Shown here: positions 61,201-64,000 of the stretch, piece after piece
Numbering within the stretch: the stretch's first letter is position 1
How the letters are laid out: every line of letters starts with the position of its first letter
Assembly: GCA_027382625.1 (NCBI GenBank)
Contig: JAJKFJ010022070.1
Coordinates: forward strand, 124,001 to 188,000
Direction of reading: 5' to 3'
Length of the DNA stretch: 64,000 bases
Source of the DNA: Tetmemena sp. SeJ-2015
Lineage: Eukaryota; Ciliophora; Spirotrichea; Sporadotrichida; Oxytrichidae
Program-made: the position numbers and the translations under genes
Notes under the pieces: model-generated
Seen by the model: the letters and a program-made list of their open reading frames with translations, nothing else
What the model was told of the DNA's origin: nothing
Databases searched by the model: none

Positions 61201-64000
61201 AGCTCAGATTTATCTTTGCATTTTATGAGACTACTTTTTAAGTAAAGTCATTTTTTCTCTCTGTATATCCCCTTCAACTTTATAAGATATAATTATCTCC
61301 GCTCTTTAGTCTGGATGAAGATAATCCACTGTTAATGCCTTGATTGTAATTATCTATGCTGCTTTACTTTCTCTTAACGAGAGCAATGCCACTGTTTTGA
61401 TAAATGAGAGCTGCTTTTCTTGTAATATCGCTGCTCAAACTAGATTTTTTCATTCCAATTTTGATGTTTGTTCCTTCCTAAAAACTGTTTTATTAAAATT
61501 ATGCTTATTTGGGCAATTAAGCAGTCTCATCTTTTATGCTGGCTCTTCGGGCTTATTTGTCAACGCTTGCTTATCTATTATACCTTTTCCTTTAATTAAT
61601 TTTATCTCTATCTTGAATTTACTAATTAATTTAGGGGACAAGTTAATTTCGACTATCAAGTAACGAGCTTGTTTAATTTGAGAGTTGGGTACTAAGCCTT
61701 TAGTTGGTAAAAATTTCAGAACTTTTATCGGATCCTTGATTATAAGGATGTAATGAATTTTACGGTTATGAATAAGTATCAGGAATAGCAGAGAGTTAAA
61801 TTCGATTGGTTAACTCAATATAAGCATTAGAAAAGTTAAGAAGGAATATATAAACTATGGAAGTTTGAAACTCTGATTTTAAGAATTTTTGGAAGGAGAA
61901 ATTGCTAAACTTTGCAAACCAGTTGAATTTGATTATGTTTTAAGATTCGATAGGGTAATTTTATTGCAAAGCTTTTAACTAAAGATGCCTCTTTTAAAGT
62001 CATTAGAAGATATATCCTAATCTTGTATCTTTAAAAGCAACGCTTCGTTTTAAGGAGATAAAATATAATTAACGATGTTGATGCAATATTCATACCTTAT
62101 TTTATTAGGCGATGAGGGAAATGAACTATTTGAAGCTCTTAATTATCATTCTATGAGGCCTTTTGTTTATTTTCATTTACCTCTGACTAATATTTAGCTT
62201 TGTGGAGCTGAATTTTATTTTTAAAAAAATTTACTTATTTATATATCTTACTGAATATCAAATCCCTATATGGCTCTAGTCCTGCTGTTCATAGATAAAT
62301 CTGATGGTGCTAATATTTAACTGATAAGCTGAATTTATTAAGGCTTGTCCAAACTCTTTTCGAGAGAAGTTGCTTTATCATAGACTTCAGATTAATTTAT
62401 TTACTTTCGGTCTAGTTTGATAGGAGAGTCAATTTTGATTTACTTTCAAGATTTATCTCTCAAAGCCAACAGCTTTTACTTTTAATCCGACAAGTTACTA
62501 CTCTCATTTTTCTTCCCTATAGTAAAACTATTCCCTTCTTAAACTGATGCATCCTGCATTTTTGAAATTTTTTAACTACGTTATTCAAAATACTGGCGTT
62601 GATAAATCTGATAATGGTCTGTGGATTCATGACTCTCTGTCTGATAAGGGACAAAGTATTCAGGTGATCTACTACTGGACGAAATATCGTAATCCTTCTA
62701 CTTTTATTGCCTGCCTTGTCCACTTACTATCAACTCTTGAGAGTTGTTTCTTATCCCATTTTAGTTTTATCTCTGACATTAAAGAATATAAAAATTTAGT
62801 TCTGCTATTGAATAACGCTATTTTTCATGTAGGATAGCATGGAGAGAGACTGTTACTGTTGTTGATTTACTTGCTAGATTTTGTTTCTAATGTGCCTTTG
62901 AATTTTAGCATCAGCCTAGCTTACAGCCTCAGGATTCTTGTGCTGTTTGAGCGAACTGACTATCATAGAATTATTTCCTATTTATCTATCCACTTGGGGA
63001 ATTGAGATCATAAATTGATTTAATAGCAAAATGGAAAACAATTAGTTGAGAAGGTGGTGAGGATTTTGGACATACTTATAGTCTCGAAGAGCATTATTTT
63101 CAAAAATATTTATATCCTCGTTTACTTTGGAGAAACTCCTCATAAATTAAAATCACAATCCTTTCTTGGCTTCCTTGAAAAGTTGCAAATATTTTAAGCT
63201 CTTCTTAAGATTTATTTTCTGCTTCGGTTTTAGAAGATTAAATTTGTAGATATTACTAGTTCTCTTGGAGGGTAAATTCATGATTAAAAAAAGTCAACTA
63301 TTAAATTTTATGATCTTTAATTAAAAGCTATTCTCAACTTTGTTCCTTAGAATTTGCATCATCCAGGCCAATTTTATGATAAATAAAAATGTTAATTGTA
63401 TCTAGTTGCAAGTTGGATGTTGGTTCTAGTAAGGGCATTTAAACTGGAGCAATCTGAAACTTTTATTTTTTGGTTTCCATTTCTTTTAATTATAGCAATA
63501 CTTTAAAATCCCTCTTTAAATATCACTATACTCTAAAATAATAATTAACCATTTTAATTTCAAGTCAAAATTTGAGGATATAAGTAAAATCTTAAGATAG
63601 ATAATAATTGTGTGCTTAAATTTAAATGTTATGGTAATCTTAAAGAGCCCAATACTCCAAGCTAAAAAGACTCTTCTCTTAACAAAGGGAAGGAAGAGTC
63701 CAGTAGCTTCGAATATAGAGATATGGATTAAATGCTCAAGACGGTCAAGAGTCACTTAATTGTTGTTACACTTTTCTAGCATTATTGAAGCTAATATGCT
63801 AGTACTGTTCTTTCATTTTCAGATCTATTCATCACTGAAAGTCTTCTCATCTTCATCATCCACGATCATGATAATAAGATTTTCAAATTCACTTTGAGGA
63901 ATGATTTGTTATTTTTGAGAGGTGATTGATTGAGTTTGTATCAAATCCTTTTGTTTTCTCTCAATTTAAGTCTGATCGTTTCCAATGGATCCCGAGCAAG
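58293..64000 (-). CDS. GAF-domain protein, 5' end beyond the window
   Basis: Reads minus from the right edge (CSGSIGNDQTQIERKQKDLI, FENLIIMIVDDEDEKTFSDE) through Ser/Gln-rich sequence (NSQELIVSGQGRQQKQKDYD, SSSSRSPEYFVPYQTESHES) and a coiled coil (VKLLEIKVRKAQERNNNVRI, about 60930). Near 59600-58550 are two GAF-like domains. The second is clear: MQIVSSCDQIVKSRTHKTII, LFEYETCIVLLYDPLN, LGLTGQAFQDRSLIFSNTAM, SDLRFNQDLDNLAGLKNLKN and VGVIQLLNKHGIDP. It ends LLARQHYL-TGA at 58293-58295. GAF domains bind cyclic nucleotides or small molecules; with no catalytic domain visible it resembles ciliate GAF/coiled-coil proteins. IESs are frequent. It could be two genes; I saw no convincing boundary. Confidence 0.65.

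Overview
This window is AT-rich eukaryotic DNA that reads as coding only with the ciliate code in which TAA and TAG are glutamine and TGA is the only stop. Every family I recognise (EFL1, CEP164, UBAC1, THOC1, CEP44, FCF1, ATP synthase beta, TAPT1, SepSecS) runs through in-frame TAA/TAG and ends at TGA. The genes are also interrupted by short AT-rich inserts that lack GT..AG ends, are flanked by 3-8 bp direct repeats, and restore the protein frame when one repeat copy plus the insert is removed. These are internal eliminated sequences (IESs) with pointers. Together with scrambled genes, this marks the DNA as germline (micronuclear) DNA of a spirotrich/hypotrich ciliate (Oxytricha, Stylonychia or Tetmemena type), not a somatic nanochromosome. 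This identification is inferred from sequence only.

Layout. 0.3-11.1 kb, minus strand: EFL1 GTPase, CEP164-like WW/coiled-coil protein, MORN-repeat protein. 11.5-17.6 kb, plus strand: a small unknown protein, TRMT112, an MGC-starting Gln/Ser-rich protein, UBAC1/KPC2-like protein. 17.7-22.0 kb, minus strand: three unrecognised Gln/Ser-rich or coiled-coil proteins. 22.8-23.3 kb: a tentative small membrane-protein gene. 23.3-31.9 kb, minus strand: THOC1 (THO complex), CEP44, and an SLC66A2/PQLC1-like PQ-loop transporter. 32.2-33.3 kb: a 1.2 kb imperfect palindrome with odd GC-rich homopolymers. 33.3-35.8 kb, minus strand: a BTB-BACK-SPRY gene whose two halves lie in permuted order. 35.8-36.7 kb, plus strand: FCF1. 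36.8-38.9 kb: ATP synthase beta, split into an N-terminal block on the minus strand and an inverted C-terminal block on the plus strand, sharing a 9-bp pointer. 39.2-43.1 kb, minus strand: a Rab-like GTPase and TAPT1. 43.2-51.3 kb, plus strand: a TraB-domain protein and a large unknown protein. 51.6-53.4 kb, minus strand: SepSecS. 53.6-54.2 kb, plus strand: only the C-terminal half of a DGAT1/SOAT-type acyltransferase. 54.4-64 kb, minus strand: two large Gln/Ser-rich proteins, the second with GAF domains and running off the right edge.

The genes are mostly housekeeping (ribosome maturation, mRNA export, selenocysteine synthesis, ATP synthesis) plus basal-body proteins (CEP164, CEP44, possibly MORN and TAPT1). 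There is no operon logic. The interest lies in genome architecture: dense IESs, two scrambled genes, one half-gene, and a roadblock-like coding segment nested inside an ATP synthase insert. Gene limits are given in germline coordinates and enclose IESs and introns; I resolved only some of the IESs by eye.
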